Assembly: GCA_016212925.1 (NCBI GenBank)
Contig: JACRDF010000022.1
Coordinates: 1-64,000, forward strand
Length of the DNA stretch: 64,000 nt
Direction: 5' to 3'
Source: Desulfomonile tiedjei
GTDB lineage: Bacteria; Desulfobacterota; Desulfomonilia; Desulfomonilales; Desulfomonilaceae
Part shown: in pieces, positions 17,136 through 26,237 of the stretch
How the letters are laid out: each line of letters starts with the position of its first letter
How positions within the stretch are numbered: position 1 is the stretch's first letter
The notes under the pieces: generated by a model
Told to the model about the DNA's origin: nothing
Seen by the model: the letters and a program-made list of their open reading frames with translations, nothing else
Database searches by the model: none
Translations under genes and position numbers: made by a program

Positions 17136-19172
17136 GTGGCGCAGAATATTTCAAAAATCAGAAACATAGGCATCACTGCTCATATTGACGCAGGCAAGAC
17201 AACGCTTACCGAGCGGATCCTGTTCTATACAAAGAAAATCCACAGAATAGGCGAAGTGGACGAAGGGTCCGCTACTATGGATTACATGCCCCAGGAGCAA
17301 GAACGGGGCATCACCATAACCTCCGCGGCCACCTTTTTCACCTGGAAGGGCTACGACGTTCATCTCATAGATACCCCGGGGCATGTGGATTTCACCATCG
17401 AAGTTGAACGGTCTTTGCGCGTTCTGGACGGAGTGGTGGCTTTGTTGTGCGGCGTGGCGGGGGTGCAGCCTCAAACGGAAACAGTTTGGCATCAGGCTGA
17501 ACGATACTCCGTACCAAGAATCGTCTTCGTCAACAAGCTGGACCGTCTCGGCGCGAACTTTCATCGGGCCCTGGAGATGATGAGGGAACGCCTCGGGGCA
17601 AATCCCGTGCCTGTTCAAATTCCCATGATGATCGGCGATGATTTTCTCGGGGTCGTGGATCTGATCCGTATGAGGGGAATTATTTGGGATCAGGCTTCCC
17701 AGGGTGCAGAATTCGAGTACATAGACATACCGGATCAATTCATGGATGAAGCCCTCAGCGCCAGAAAATTTATGCTCGAATCAGCCGCGGAAATGGATGA
17801 AGAGCTTTTGGAGCATTATCTCGACCACGATGACCTGGACGAAAAGCAAATTATCGAGGGGTTGAGGAAGGGGACCATCACAAATCGGATCGTGCCGACG
17901 CTTTGCGGTTCCGCTTTGAGGAACCAGGGGGTTCAGCCGGTCATTGATGCGGTCCTCGATTTCCTGCCTTCACCGTTGGACGTCCCACCGATTGTGGGAA
18001 TCAACCCGCAGACGGGCGAAGAGGAGCAACGGGCCCCTAAAGCAAAGGAGCCTTTATGCGCCTTCTCTTTCAAGGTCATCATGGATCAAGGGCGCAAAGC
18101 CACTTACCTGCGCGTCTACTCGGGTGAGCTGGAAGCTGAAAAGGAGATATATAACGCGTCCAGAGGAATTCGGGAAAGGCTGGCAAGGCTCTTTCTCATG
18201 CACGCCAACAAGCGGGAGAAAATCAAGTCCGCGTCTGCCGGGAGCATTGTCCTGGCCGTTGGGCTCAAAGAAACCAAAACCGGCGACACCCTCACCGAAC
18301 CGTCGGCGCCTCTGATTCTTGAGGCGATCGATATGTACAAGCCGGTGATTTCCATAGCCATTGAGCCCAAGACTCGCGGAGATCAGGAGAAGCTCCTCTC
18401 TTGCCTGGAAAGAATCATGGCCGAGGACCCCTCTTTTGATTTTAGAGAAAATGAGGAAACCGGACAGCTCCTTATTTCAGGAATGGGTGAACTTCATCTG
18501 GAAATAATTCTGGACCGGCTGAGCCGCGAATATAATGTGGAAGTCCAGACAGGCAAGCCGCAGGTGGTCTTTAAAGAAACCGTCCGCGCGGCTGCACAGG
18601 CTCATGTGATTTTTGATCGGGATATTCACGATGTCCGACAGTTCGGTGAGGTGACCGTCAGCGTGCAACCCGCAGCCAGAGGCGAAGGCTTTGCCTTCGG
18701 AATTTCACCGGGTTTGGATACTGAGGCTGTGTCTTCCGAACTGATTAATTACGTGGAGCAGGGTGTGCGCGAGGCTGCCTGGTCAGGCGTGCTGTCAGGG
18801 AACGAAGTTGTTGACGTAAAGGTCACCTTGGACGCTGTGGGACCTGACCTGGCGAGCATGACCGGGCTCGGCCTGAAGGTCGCCGCGTCCCAAGCATGCA
18901 AGGAAGCTTGTGAAAAAGCGTCGCCGGTGCTCCTGGAACCGTTCATGAATGTGGAAGTGGTGGTCCCTGAAGAATTCGTCGGCGAGGTCATCGCGGACCT
19001 GAACAGCAGGCACGGCAGGCTGGAAAACGTTTCTCCGCGAGGTAAGACCTCGGTCTTGAGAGCTATCGTGCCCCTAATCACGATGTTCGGGTATTCCACA
19101 TCCCTTCGATCCATCACCCAGGGTCGAGGGATTTTCACCATGCAATATTCCCACTACGACGCGAAGGTCTAG
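17136..19172 (+). CDS. fusA: Elongation factor G paralogue
   Basis: 678 residues. GTPase motifs: AHIDAGKTT (G1, about 15-23), [10 protein letters not shown] (switch I), DTPGHVDF (G3), FVNKLDR (G4) and CGSAL (G5). EF-G domains II-V follow, ending in [15 protein letters not shown]. Start is GTG after GGAG. It is slightly shorter than the usual ~690 and is not next to rpsL, rpsG or tuf, so it may be a second EF-G (EF-G2 type) rather than the str-operon copy. Translocation or ribosome-recycling role by family. Confidence 0.92.
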   Translation: MAQNISKIRNIGITAHIDAGKTTLTERILFYTKKIHRIGEVDEGSATMDYMPQEQERGITITSAATFFTWKGYDVHLIDTPGHVDFTIEVERSLRVLDGVVALLCGVAGVQPQTETVWHQAERYSVPRIVFVNKLDRLGANFHRALEMMRERLGANPVPVQIPMMIGDDFLGVVDLIRMRGIIWDQASQGAEFEYIDIPDQFMDEALSARKFMLESAAEMDEELLEHYLDHDDLDEKQIIEGLRKGTITNRIVPTLCGSALRNQGVQPVIDAVLDFLPSPLDVPPIVGINPQTGEEEQRAPKAKEPLCAFSFKVIMDQGRKATYLRVYSGELEAEKEIYNASRGIRERLARLFLMHANKREKIKSASAGSIVLAVGLKETKTGDTLTEPSAPLILEAIDMYKPVISIAIEPKTRGDQEKLLSCLERIMAEDPSFDFRENEETGQLLISGMGELHLEIILDRLSREYNVEVQTGKPQVVFKETVRAAAQAHVIFDRDIHDVRQFGEVTVSVQPAARGEGFAFGISPGLDTEAVSSELINYVEQGVREAAWSGVLSGNEVVDVKVTLDAVGPDLASMTGLGLKVAASQACKEACEKASPVLLEPFMNVEVVVPEEFVGEVIADLNSRHGRLENVSPRGKTSVLRAIVPLITMFGYSTSLRSITQGRGIFTMQYSHYDAKV

Positions 19173-19194
19173 TGTGTTGCGGTTTTCCCGCGGG

Positions 19195-19243
19195 CCGCAG
19201 GAATGACGGGGTGGCGTGCCCGCAAACCGAACAAGAATTAGGG
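19195..19243 (+). repeat. Partial dispersed repeat family E, copy 1
   Basis: CCGCAGGAATGACGG followed by GGGTGGCGTGCCCGCAAACC matches the tail of the fuller repeat at 20348-20459 in the same orientation, with scattered mismatches. It sits between the EF-G gene and the MBL gene. Confidence 0.65.
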
Positions 19244-19265
19244 CTATCCTCATATATTCAGCCTT

Positions 19266-20147
19266 CTAAGCCAGGCTGTACAGCGAGTCGTTGGACACTA
19301 CTATCCCCTTTCTCATGAACCGTTCCAGATGCTTTCCCATCAGGGCTCGCTCCCCGAAGTCAAAGAAGCTCGCGGGCTCCCGCTTGCGGCCATAGATGAT
19401 TCGAGCATCGACTACGTCGGAAATGCTCCGTGGTTCCTTCAGAAGATCGAGAAGCTTTTCGTCACGTTGATTGATGACGTGGAGATAGCGGTCCCAGAGT
19501 TCACCCGGTTCCTCTCGGTATACTCCGTGTTCATGTCCTGTTATCCAGACCTTGGCGGTAATTGTCCGCAGATGATTCACCGAAGCAATCGTGTCGTCGA
19601 TGTCTGAATCCCGGTCGCCGTACCAAGGCCCGAATTTGGACAAATCATAGTCACCGAGGAACAACACCTCGTGTTCCGGGAACAAGAGCGCGCAATGGCC
19701 GGGGGTGTGGCCGGGCGTCGGGATCACCTCGACCTTGACTCCGCCCAGATCCATTACCCCTTGTCCGTTGAACACCCGGCTGGGTTTGCGAGCCCTGAAG
19801 CGGAAAACCTTTAATATGACAGGTTCCGAGCCCTGCCGTTCCTCCGCGGTCATGCCGTACGCGTCAAAAAGCGCATCCAGGCTGGCGAGCGGCGGAGCGT
19901 CCGCCTCTGAAATCCACAGCTCTTTTTCCTCAAACAGATCCAGGTCCTTGAAGTGATCTTCGTGCCAGTGTGATAGCCACACAGCATCTACTCCCGGTCC
20001 GTCACGAAGCTCGATGAGCCTGTTTCTGTCGGATGCCGGATCGACAAGGACCTTCCGATCAGCCTCGATGTAGAGCGAATGGCAATGTGGATACTTCCCG
20101 GAATTGCTGCCCGGAACGAACCGTATTGGTCCGAAGGTTTGTTCCAT
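19266..20147 (-). CDS. Metallo-beta-lactamase-fold hydrolase
   Basis: 293 residues. The dinuclear metal motif SHWHEDH has His60, His62, Asp64 and His65; PTPGHTPGH, FLGDYD and TGHEHG supply the remaining ligands. The C-terminal helical extension (RYLHVINQRDEKLLDLL...RALMGKHLERFM) is like the winged-helix tail of LACTB2/glyoxalase-II-like MBL proteins. GAGGAG precedes the ATG. It is monocistronic and flanked by two same-orientation copies of repeat E. Substrate unknown (thioester, phosphodiester or RNA all possible). Confidence 0.9.
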   Translation of the reverse strand: MEQTFGPIRFVPGSNSGKYPHCHSLYIEADRKVLVDPASDRNRLIELRDGPGVDAVWLSHWHEDHFKDLDLFEEKELWISEADAPPLASLDALFDAYGMTAEERQGSEPVILKVFRFRARKPSRVFNGQGVMDLGGVKVEVIPTPGHTPGHCALLFPEHEVLFLGDYDLSKFGPWYGDRDSDIDDTIASVNHLRTITAKVWITGHEHGVYREEPGELWDRYLHVINQRDEKLLDLLKEPRSISDVVDARIIYGRKREPASFFDFGERALMGKHLERFMRKGIVVSNDSLYSLA

Positions 20148-20347
20148 CGAATGAACTCCTCAACGAGAGCTGTCAGCTCTTGATATGATTCCTTTGGCGG
20201 TCATACCAGCGCCCGCCGGTGTGGCGATGATGACTGTGGCGTGACTTATACCGATTGCCAAAAGTAATGTCCGTTTGGCCACGAGATGATCAGTCTGGTT
20301 TTCAGGCCGTATCGACGGCGCCTCCTTTGCCAGAGCGTCATAACGCC

Positions 20348-20459
20348 CGTCGTTCCCGCGAAAGCGGGAACCCAGGAAATCCCGCGAGACGCGGGACTGG
20401 ATTCCTGCTGCCGCAGGAATGACGGAATGGGGTGCCTGCAAATCGGACAAAAATTATGG
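20348..20459 (+). repeat. Dispersed palindromic repeat family E, copy 2
   Basis: A run of short hairpins: GTTCCCGCGAAAGCGGGAAC, TCCCGCGAGACGCGGGA and ATTCCTGCTGCCGCAGGAAT, followed by a tail shared with 19195-19243. This type of GTCATTCCCGC...GCGGGAATCC repeat is widespread in proteobacterial genomes. It fills most of the 20148-20515 gap. Confidence 0.85.
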
Positions 20460-20515
20460 CAACTGCTATATGGGATTCTATTTAAGTCAGCAGCATTGGC
20501 TTATCCGGCCACTCT

Positions 20516-21124
20516 TCAGGACTTATTGAAAAATGGTCTGGGGCCGCCCACATTGCTGAAGGCTGAGTTAAAATTCCTGTAAAGCGCGTGATAATTCTCA
20601 ATCCGATGCCATTTTTTCAAATATCCCGGAGGGAGGTCGTCCCTTTCCTCTATATGGTTCCATCCTCCGGGCACCGGATAGGCGTAATACGGCAGATCCT
20701 TGGGAATGCCACGGACGAGGACTACCTGGGGTATAACCCATTCACGTAGGGCCATGTACACTCGGTGCATCCCGTCATTCACTATGAAATGTACGGTGCC
20801 GTCTTTCTCTATTGACTCTTCCACGATGGGCGGCAAGAGATCCACCGGTTCGTCGTAACCATCCAGAGTGAGCCTCACGAATCCGTCAAGCCGGAATATG
20901 TCCACCCCATGCTCTTCCAGGGCCCACTTCAGTTCTCGGACCTTTTTCAACTCTTCCCGCAGAATATAGTTCTGCGGTGGCGAAAGGCTTGTAATGGATA
21001 TGTGTTCAACCGAAATAAAAGCCTTGCCGTACACCTTTATCTCAGGGGCTTTCAGCATGGTGACTTCCCTGAGCCTCTCGATCAGGGCATCCACCGGGAA
21101 TCTTTCCACCGCGACGATTTTCAT
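20516..21124 (-). CDS. Uncharacterised protein, possibly ParB/sulfiredoxin-like fold
   Basis: 202 residues. The central HFIVNDGMHRVYMALRE resembles the DGxHR loop of ParB/Srx-type domains, preceded by a region (VRLTLDGYDEPVDLLPP) that fits the family's N-terminal strand. The C-terminus PVPGGWNHIEERDDLPPGYLKK is distinctive. It lies 8 bases downstream of the dCMP deaminase gene and is almost surely co-transcribed. AGGAC precedes the ATG. Fold assignment is tentative; the function is unknown. Confidence 0.7.
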   Translation of the reverse strand: MKIVAVERFPVDALIERLREVTMLKAPEIKVYGKAFISVEHISITSLSPPQNYILREELKKVRELKWALEEHGVDIFRLDGFVRLTLDGYDEPVDLLPPIVEESIEKDGTVHFIVNDGMHRVYMALREWVIPQVVLVRGIPKDLPYYAYPVPGGWNHIEERDDLPPGYLKKWHRIENYHALYRNFNSAFSNVGGPRPFFNKS

Positions 21125-21132
21125 GACTTGTC

Positions 21133-21792
21133 CTATAATTTCAGCTTCCGCACCTTTGGCGATTTACTTCTCGGTTCGTCAGGGGCTTCCTGACCCAAAA
21201 GGGTAGCCAAAGCCCCAGCGTCCAGGCTCCCTTCTTCGTCCGGCGAGGTGGCAGTCATCTGGCGAGCCGAGGAGCCATGAAGCACTTCGATCACCATTTT
21301 CAGCGCTTCTTCGGACACCGAGACCTGTTCGAAGACTTCGAGGCCTTCGTGGGATTGCATGATTCTTCTCCAGTACAGGTCGAAATCCTTGTTCCGGGAA
21401 TCATAAGGTTCCTCGAAGTATATCTCCTTGATGCCCGCCTGAATGAGCTGCTTGAAACACCAGTTGCAAGGTTCGAGGGTGCAATAGAGCGCGGATCCGT
21501 CCAAGGAAATCCCGAACCGCGCGGCCTGGTCGATCGCGTTAACCTCTGCGTGGCTTGAAATGCAATAGTTATATTTCTCTGCATCGTGTGCGCCGATGGA
21601 ACGCCTCAGGCAAAAGTCCGGCCCCTGGTCGATACAATGAGGCGCGCCATGAACCGCTCCGTTATATCCTGTGGACAATATCCTGTTATTTCTGACTATA
21701 ACCGCGCCGATTTTCCTCGAATTGCAGGTGGATCGGACACTCACCAGTTTGGCCAGCATCATGAAGTATTCGTGCCAAGATGGCCTATTCAT
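21133..21792 (-). CDS. Deoxycytidylate (dCMP) deaminase family protein
   Basis: 219 residues. Zinc site His81-Ala-Glu83 (SSHAEVNAI) and PCNWC with Cys109 and Cys112; RxxxIGAVIV and NG motifs fit the dCMP/ComEB branch. By family it converts dCMP to dUMP for thymidylate synthesis. It is longer than the usual ~150-160 residues: after about residue 170 it carries a charged tail (SSARQMTATSPDEEG...KSPKVRKLKL) with no recognised domain. First gene of a pair with the ParB-like protein. Confidence 0.9.
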   Translation of the reverse strand: MNRPSWHEYFMMLAKLVSVRSTCNSRKIGAVIVRNNRILSTGYNGAVHGAPHCIDQGPDFCLRRSIGAHDAEKYNYCISSHAEVNAIDQAARFGISLDGSALYCTLEPCNWCFKQLIQAGIKEIYFEEPYDSRNKDFDLYWRRIMQSHEGLEVFEQVSVSEEALKMVIEVLHGSSARQMTATSPDEEGSLDAGALATLLGQEAPDEPRSKSPKVRKLKL

Positions 21793-21870
21793 TCTGTTTT
21801 TACCCCTGAGCGGAGGAAACTTGTGGGGAGCACTTTTACCGTAAGCTTTCCCCTGTAGACTCCCTGGGCC

Positions 21871-22941
21871 TCAAAGCGGTTGTACCAGGTTCCTAATTCT
21901 ACCCGATTCCACATCGTTGATAAACGTCTCTCCAAGGACTTCGCTGGTTTCTGATATCTCGTCCCATCTCCTGATCCTCTCCACGGGATCGTTCACGAAT
22001 TTCTTGAAATCATTCCGATCCGGAAGGCGCCGGTCCGGGAGAAGTTTGATAAAGTCCGGACCCGGGTATACTTGAAGAACGTTCGTTAACGTAGCTCTCG
22101 GCGGTGTTCTCCATTTTAGCGGCTTGTCGAACCAGCCAGGTATTATCCTTTCCTGGTAATGGAAAAACAAGGTCAGACCACCGTCACCGGGACAATAGTC
22201 CTGGTTGAGCTGGTAATCGGTGAGCCCCCCGTCGCGGTAAACACCGGCTGGAGCCTCGGATATGTTCTGCACTCCGGCCACCACGTACGGGAGACTCCCC
22301 GTGGCCAGCGCTGCCTTCTGTATGTTGCGCGCACTCAACTTCACCGCTTCCCCCCGGAAGGAGCTGTTGAGAAATCTCGGCTTCTCGGGGCCCGAGAAGA
22401 ACACCACCCTTTTAAAGAAGCGCTCCACCCCGGAGGGAGAGAGGACATTCAGCAGAGCGCCCGCGATTAGGGCCACTCCCTGGATCTTTTGATTTTCAGA
22501 CGCGCCCGGGCCGTGACCTCGAACCGTGTGCACTGCAAGATCGAACATGGGGTGATTAACGATAAACTCCCCATCCTGGGGACTGAGGAAATCCTCCACG
22601 TTTTGGGCAAGGGCCCGGCCGACGGTTATGGGGGTGTCCGCGGCCGTGAAGATGTTGCGAGAGTAGGCTACTCGAAGCTTTTCGTGAGCTTCAAGTGGTT
22701 CCCGGCAAGCCATGGTTATGCATCTCCACGCCCCCGCAGATGCGCCTGCAAGGATGACCCTTCCCGCTGATCTGCCAAGTAGGCCTGCACTAATCAAAGC
22801 TCTATCAAAGCCCACCGAGACGAACCATTTCGGCCCCCCTGCAGGACCAACAAAAACCCTAATTCTGGTAGGGTCCAGCCCTTCGTCTCTTATCATCTCC
22901 AGTATCCCCGGGCCGGCCCTATAGTGGAGGTACGCGCTCAT
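21871..22941 (-). CDS. Patatin-like phospholipase
   Basis: 356 residues. Nucleophile Ser68 lies in GASAGAW, the oxyanion loop is VGPAGGPKW (about 31-39), and the catalytic Asp237 lies in DGG: the Ser-Asp dyad of patatins. No signal peptide; probably a cytoplasmic or membrane-surface lipid hydrolase. It stands alone, followed by the deaminase pair on the same strand about 80 bases away. Confidence 0.9.
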   Translation of the reverse strand: MSAYLHYRAGPGILEMIRDEGLDPTRIRVFVGPAGGPKWFVSVGFDRALISAGLLGRSAGRVILAGASAGAWRCITMACREPLEAHEKLRVAYSRNIFTAADTPITVGRALAQNVEDFLSPQDGEFIVNHPMFDLAVHTVRGHGPGASENQKIQGVALIAGALLNVLSPSGVERFFKRVVFFSGPEKPRFLNSSFRGEAVKLSARNIQKAALATGSLPYVVAGVQNISEAPAGVYRDGGLTDYQLNQDYCPGDGGLTLFFHYQERIIPGWFDKPLKWRTPPRATLTNVLQVYPGPDFIKLLPDRRLPDRNDFKKFVNDPVERIRRWDEISETSEVLGETFINDVESGRIRNLVQPL

Positions 22942-23112
22942 GAGTCGGAGAAGATATCACTGGCGGTTGTGGATGCCAAGGGCTGGGCGGTTCCGGCATA
23001 TCCGTACGACTTATTGTGTTATATCGTGGTATTACCTTTATAACCGTGGCGTTGCATTAATCATGTTCTAGTTTTTTTGATTAACATTGCTGAATTAAGG
23101 TTGATTTTTTTC

Positions 23113-23228
23113 TTGACAATGAATCGGCAATGAGTAATTGAACGAAAACAGATAGTTTCACTGGGAGGAAGGGTATGTTGAGAAGTAATCCTTTCATACC
23201 ACTGTTTTATCTAAAATTTCCTCTATAA
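23113..23228 (+). pseudogene. 5' remnant of an outer-membrane-protein paralogue (upstream copy)
   Basis: A TTGACA at 23113, the ribosome-binding stretch CTGGGAGGAAGGGT and an ATG at 23175 closely mirror the promoter, leader and start of the intact gene at 23779 (its TTGACA is 65 bases before ATG; here 62). The frame reads MLRSNPFIPLFYLKFPL and stops after 17 codons, against MRRNPCTLL in the intact gene. Best read as the surviving 5' end of a deleted paralogue. Confidence 0.65.
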
Positions 23229-23713
23229 CATGGCAATAGGCCGGATTTTCCAGCACTTAGGCTTCGCGGCCAGGATGAAGCCCGGAGACGGCTAAGAGCT
23301 TTGGGGGCGCCGCGCTGAACAACGCGTGACCCGAATCTCTCCCAGACTCGAGCGGCCCCATATCCAATCCGCCCGGCAGTTCCGGCCGGCTTAGGTGCCA
23401 AAAGAGAATTCCGCCGCCATGTTCCGACGATTGGTGGGATGGGCTGAACCGCCGTTAAATCGCGTGGCCCGTGACCGGGGGGGGAGGTACGCGCGCTCAA
23501 GTGCGCGTACGCGTCCCGGACTGGGTTGAGCTTCGCGGCAGGTTCGGCTTCAATTGAATTGCTTTGCCTTAAAAAACAGTTTATTAGTTTCTAATTATTA
23601 TATATTACTTTAATAAATTAAAATAATATGTTTACATTGATATCTTAATCCTTCTAAAATAAGTATATTCTCGAAACAAAATCAAACTATTTGGAATATT
23701 ATCGTTTTTTTTC
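23229..23713. other. Gene-free mosaic: GC-rich block then AT-rich block
   Basis: No convincing gene. 23230-23550 is GC-rich and contains the hairpin GTACGCGC...GCGCGTAC (about 23489-23512). 23560-23713 is strikingly AT-rich, with runs such as TATATATTACTTTAATAAAT, and lies directly upstream of the promoter of the 23779 gene. The AT-rich block could act as an UP-type or silencer-bound element (inference). Confidence 0.5.
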
Positions 23714-23742
23714 TTGACACAATTCCGAAAAACATATTTAAG
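23714..23742 (+). promoter_or_regulatory. Candidate sigma70-type promoter
   Basis: TTGACA at 23714-23719 and a weak -10 (TTTAAG at 23737 with 17-base spacing, or TATTTA at 23735). The same -35 and leader are duplicated at 23113, which supports a regulatory role. It is followed by GGGAGGAAGGG before the ATG at 23779. Confidence 0.5.
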
Positions 23743-23778
23743 CGATCACAGTTAGTTCGAGCTGGGAGGAAGGGTCAG

Positions 23779-24828
23779 ATGAGAAGAAACCCTTGTACGC
23801 TACTGGTATGCATAGCATTTTCACTTCTGAGCTTAAACGCTCTCGCCTCACAATCTGATAAATCCATCAATGTGATTATCAGCCCGTCTACGGTCACTGC
23901 ACAAGGTGGAATTCCCGCGGAGTACAATGGCGACGGCCCGGTTTTCACTCAAGCTTCGGCTCGGAGGCACCCGGCCGCGCGGACCTACGCACCGGCTCCG
24001 TTGTCGAAGCCGGTGGTAAAGTGCAAGCCGCCTGCCTGCCCTGTGGGTGTCCCCTGCGGTCCCAAGCCTGCTCCGCCGTGCATTCTGCCCAAGCGAATGA
24101 TGGGCCAGTGGGAGTTCGGTATTCAGGCGTTTTTTGCCACAACAGGCGGTACTGTGCAGTCGCCTGCTTTGGTATTCGGGCTGCCTGCGTCAGAAGTCGA
24201 TTTCGATACTGACTTGGGCCTTCCCGTGCATCAAATCCTCTGGGAATACAAAGGGAAATTCCAGTTCCGTCCAAGCTGGGCCGTTTTCTATTCGATAATG
24301 CCCATACACCTGGAGGCTAATAACATAGCTCCTCGCACCTTATATATAGGGCAGCAGACAATAATCCAGGGCGCACCGATCAAGACTACGTGGGACTTTG
24401 TCTATCAGAGGGTCGGGCTGGTGTATCAACCGTATTTCGGCTGCAATACCAATGTCTCGATCTCCGCGAGCTGGGTGTTCAACGATCAACAATTTAAGCT
24501 GGGCAACGGGATTTGCGCCGGCTCATGCGCAACCGTGAATCGGACGAGGAACATGGTTATGACCGGTATAGGGATTGAGAAATGCATTCGCACTCTCTGC
24601 AACGGCGCCACGCTGTCCTGCGACAGCAAAGTCGATATTGGTTTTCTCGACGGCGTGTTTGCTCTGGATGTCGAACCTGGAATGCGATTCAGCATTCCTC
24701 TGAATTGCGGTCGCTGGGGCTATATAAGAGGCGGATACCGTTACCTGAACTTCAAAGAGGATAGAGACGACCTTCGGCTGGATACGGTTATGCAAGGCGG
24801 ATACGCTGAAATGGGACTCATCTTTTAG
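23779..24828 (+). CDS. Outer-membrane beta-barrel-like protein
   Basis: 349 residues with a signal peptide (MRRNPCTLLVCIAFSLLSLNALA). A proline/cysteine-rich stretch (CKPPACPVGVPCGPKPAPPC, about 82-101) follows. The remainder has alternating, aromatic-rich strands (WEFGIQAFFAT, FQFRPSWAVFY, WGYIRGGYRYLNF) and ends in phenylalanine (MGLIF), as outer-membrane barrels do. No named family recognised. Monocistronic, with its own promoter and a downstream hairpin. Truncated paralogue starts lie on both sides. Confidence 0.75.
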   Translation: MRRNPCTLLVCIAFSLLSLNALASQSDKSINVIISPSTVTAQGGIPAEYNGDGPVFTQASARRHPAARTYAPAPLSKPVVKCKPPACPVGVPCGPKPAPPCILPKRMMGQWEFGIQAFFATTGGTVQSPALVFGLPASEVDFDTDLGLPVHQILWEYKGKFQFRPSWAVFYSIMPIHLEANNIAPRTLYIGQQTIIQGAPIKTTWDFVYQRVGLVYQPYFGCNTNVSISASWVFNDQQFKLGNGICAGSCATVNRTRNMVMTGIGIEKCIRTLCNGATLSCDSKVDIGFLDGVFALDVEPGMRFSIPLNCGRWGYIRGGYRYLNFKEDRDDLRLDTVMQGGYAEMGLIF

Positions 24829-24991
24829 TTAGCGGCTAGTTTTGAATGGCGCCGGAGGCTGGATGTCCTAAACACCATACAGGGGCTTTGACGACCCTAC
24901 CTTGACTGAATGTCCACTCTCAAGGAATGACGGGTTTGAAAAGCCTCCCCCTACCGGCGCCATTCCTTCTTTACCTCAACTCCAGAAAAAC

Positions 24992-25039
24992 GAAAAGCCC
25001 GAAAACGGCTGAAATCAGCCGCCCCTTTCTGGGCTTTTC
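24992..25039. terminator. Hairpin terminator candidate
   Basis: Outer stem GAAAAGCCC (24992-25000) pairs with GGGCTTTTC (25031-25039). An inner stem CGGCTGA/TCAGCCG sits near 25006-25021. It ends in TTTTC, 164 bases after the outer-membrane gene. It fits a factor-independent terminator or a bidirectional stop. Confidence 0.6.
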
Positions 25040-25056
25040 ACTGAAGACGAAAGGGT

Positions 25057-25086
25057 ATGTTGAGAAGTAACTCCCTACTATCATAA
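25057..25086 (+). pseudogene. 5' remnant of an outer-membrane-protein paralogue (downstream copy)
   Basis: TTTTCACTGAAGACGAAAGGGT followed by ATG TTG AGA AGT matches the leader and first codons of the remnant at 23175 (TTTCACTG, AAGGGTATG), then stops after nine codons. It directly abuts the terminator hairpin. The rest of 25087-25542 shows no gene. Confidence 0.5.
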
Positions 25087-25542
25087 TTTTCTCGTCGGGC
25101 AAGCACTTTTTTTCGTAACCGGCCAAAAAACTGCTATAATAATAACCTTTTAATACTAGCCATGTTAGAGCAATAATTTCATCCTGTTTGTTGATTTACG
25201 ATACATTTTTCCAATTTATCTCGTTTTTACCGCGGTGCACTCCGGACTGAACCGTCAGGGTTCAAGACAATAACCATTTCGCTTTCATGCGAATAGAGAT
25301 GGCGGGCACCTGCCGGCCATTTCCACCATCATCCGTTTGATCACGCCCTGGTATTCGCCGGGCACATACAAAATTGTAAAGATCTGCCTAGAGTCTTGTC
25401 CTCACTCCTTTCTCCGGCCGGTCTTCCTGGTCTGATAAAAAAAGGCCTGATATCAAGGTATTTACAAAAAAACCTGAATGTGATATATTTGGTGAATCGC
25501 GCGGCCTATCCGCGCGTTGAAGAAAAACAAGGAGGCGCAGGG

Positions 25543-26217
25543 ATGATCGTCAATGATAATGAGGTGCGACGTCCCGAACTAAGGGGCCCGCGAAACGGAG
25601 CAGGATGGACAAGTCTCCATTCCTGGATATTTCTTGCAATTGTGGCCCTGGGCTTATTGGTAATTGCCGCGCAGAATCGATATCATTACCTGAGCCCTCA
25701 AGGGCTTGGCAAAGCCTATCGAATAGACAAGGTCTTTGGCGGAATTCAGGAATTCGACCCCGGTAAGGGATGGATTACAGCGCAGCTTCAATCCATGGGG
25801 CCGCCGCAGGGTCTCTCCATGATGGAGCCGCCGTCTATGGGTTCTCAAGCTGTTCCCATGACCGGGGGAATTCCCCCCTCGACCGATCTCATGCAGCCGG
25901 GTGTAGCAAAAGAGGATATTGACGCAAGTCGCGGCCAGCGTCCTCAGCTTCAAGCTAAGGAAGCGCCGGCGATGAGCAAAGAAGACCGGTTCAAGGCCTT
26001 TCAGAGAGCCTTTCCGGAATTTGGTCAGGACGAATTTCAGTTGGCCGATGATGACCTGTACCCATTCTGGAAAAAGACTGAGGCCCCCAACGGCACCTGG
26101 CCGGAATTCCTGGGTATGTACAGGGAATTCATTCAGTGGTGGGCTGACGCGGGATCACCACCCGAACCGGGTTTCAAACTCTGGAAAGATTTTCGCTCGG
26201 CTAAAGGTAAGAGGTAA
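25543..26217 (+). CDS. Single-TM hypothetical protein with Met/Pro-rich linker
   Basis: About 224 residues from the ATG at 25543, chosen because AAGGAGG lies 7-8 bases upstream; the longer frame has no better start. One membrane segment (SWIFLAIVALGLLVIAA, about 29-45) is followed by a Met/Pro/Gly-rich linker (MGPPQGLSMMEPPSMGSQ). A C-terminal helical, Trp/Phe-rich region (AFQRAFPEFGQDEFQ, FLGMYREFIQWW) ends it. Bitopic, C-terminus probably outside. The stop codon falls inside a 7-bp tandem repeat. No family recognised. Confidence 0.75.
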   Translation: MIVNDNEVRRPELRGPRNGAGWTSLHSWIFLAIVALGLLVIAAQNRYHYLSPQGLGKAYRIDKVFGGIQEFDPGKGWITAQLQSMGPPQGLSMMEPPSMGSQAVPMTGGIPPSTDLMQPGVAKEDIDASRGQRPQLQAKEAPAMSKEDRFKAFQRAFPEFGQDEFQLADDDLYPFWKKTEAPNGTWPEFLGMYREFIQWWADAGSPPEPGFKLWKDFRSAKGKR

Positions 26218-26226
26218 GAGGTAAGA
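26206..26226 (+). repeat. Three tandem GGTAAGA units across a stop codon
   Basis: GGTAAGA occurs three times in a row (26206-26226). The TAA stop of the preceding gene is in the second unit (26215-26217). A change in unit number would shift the reading frame at the C-terminus. Confidence 0.8.
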
Positions 26227-26237
26227 GCAGAATCGTC

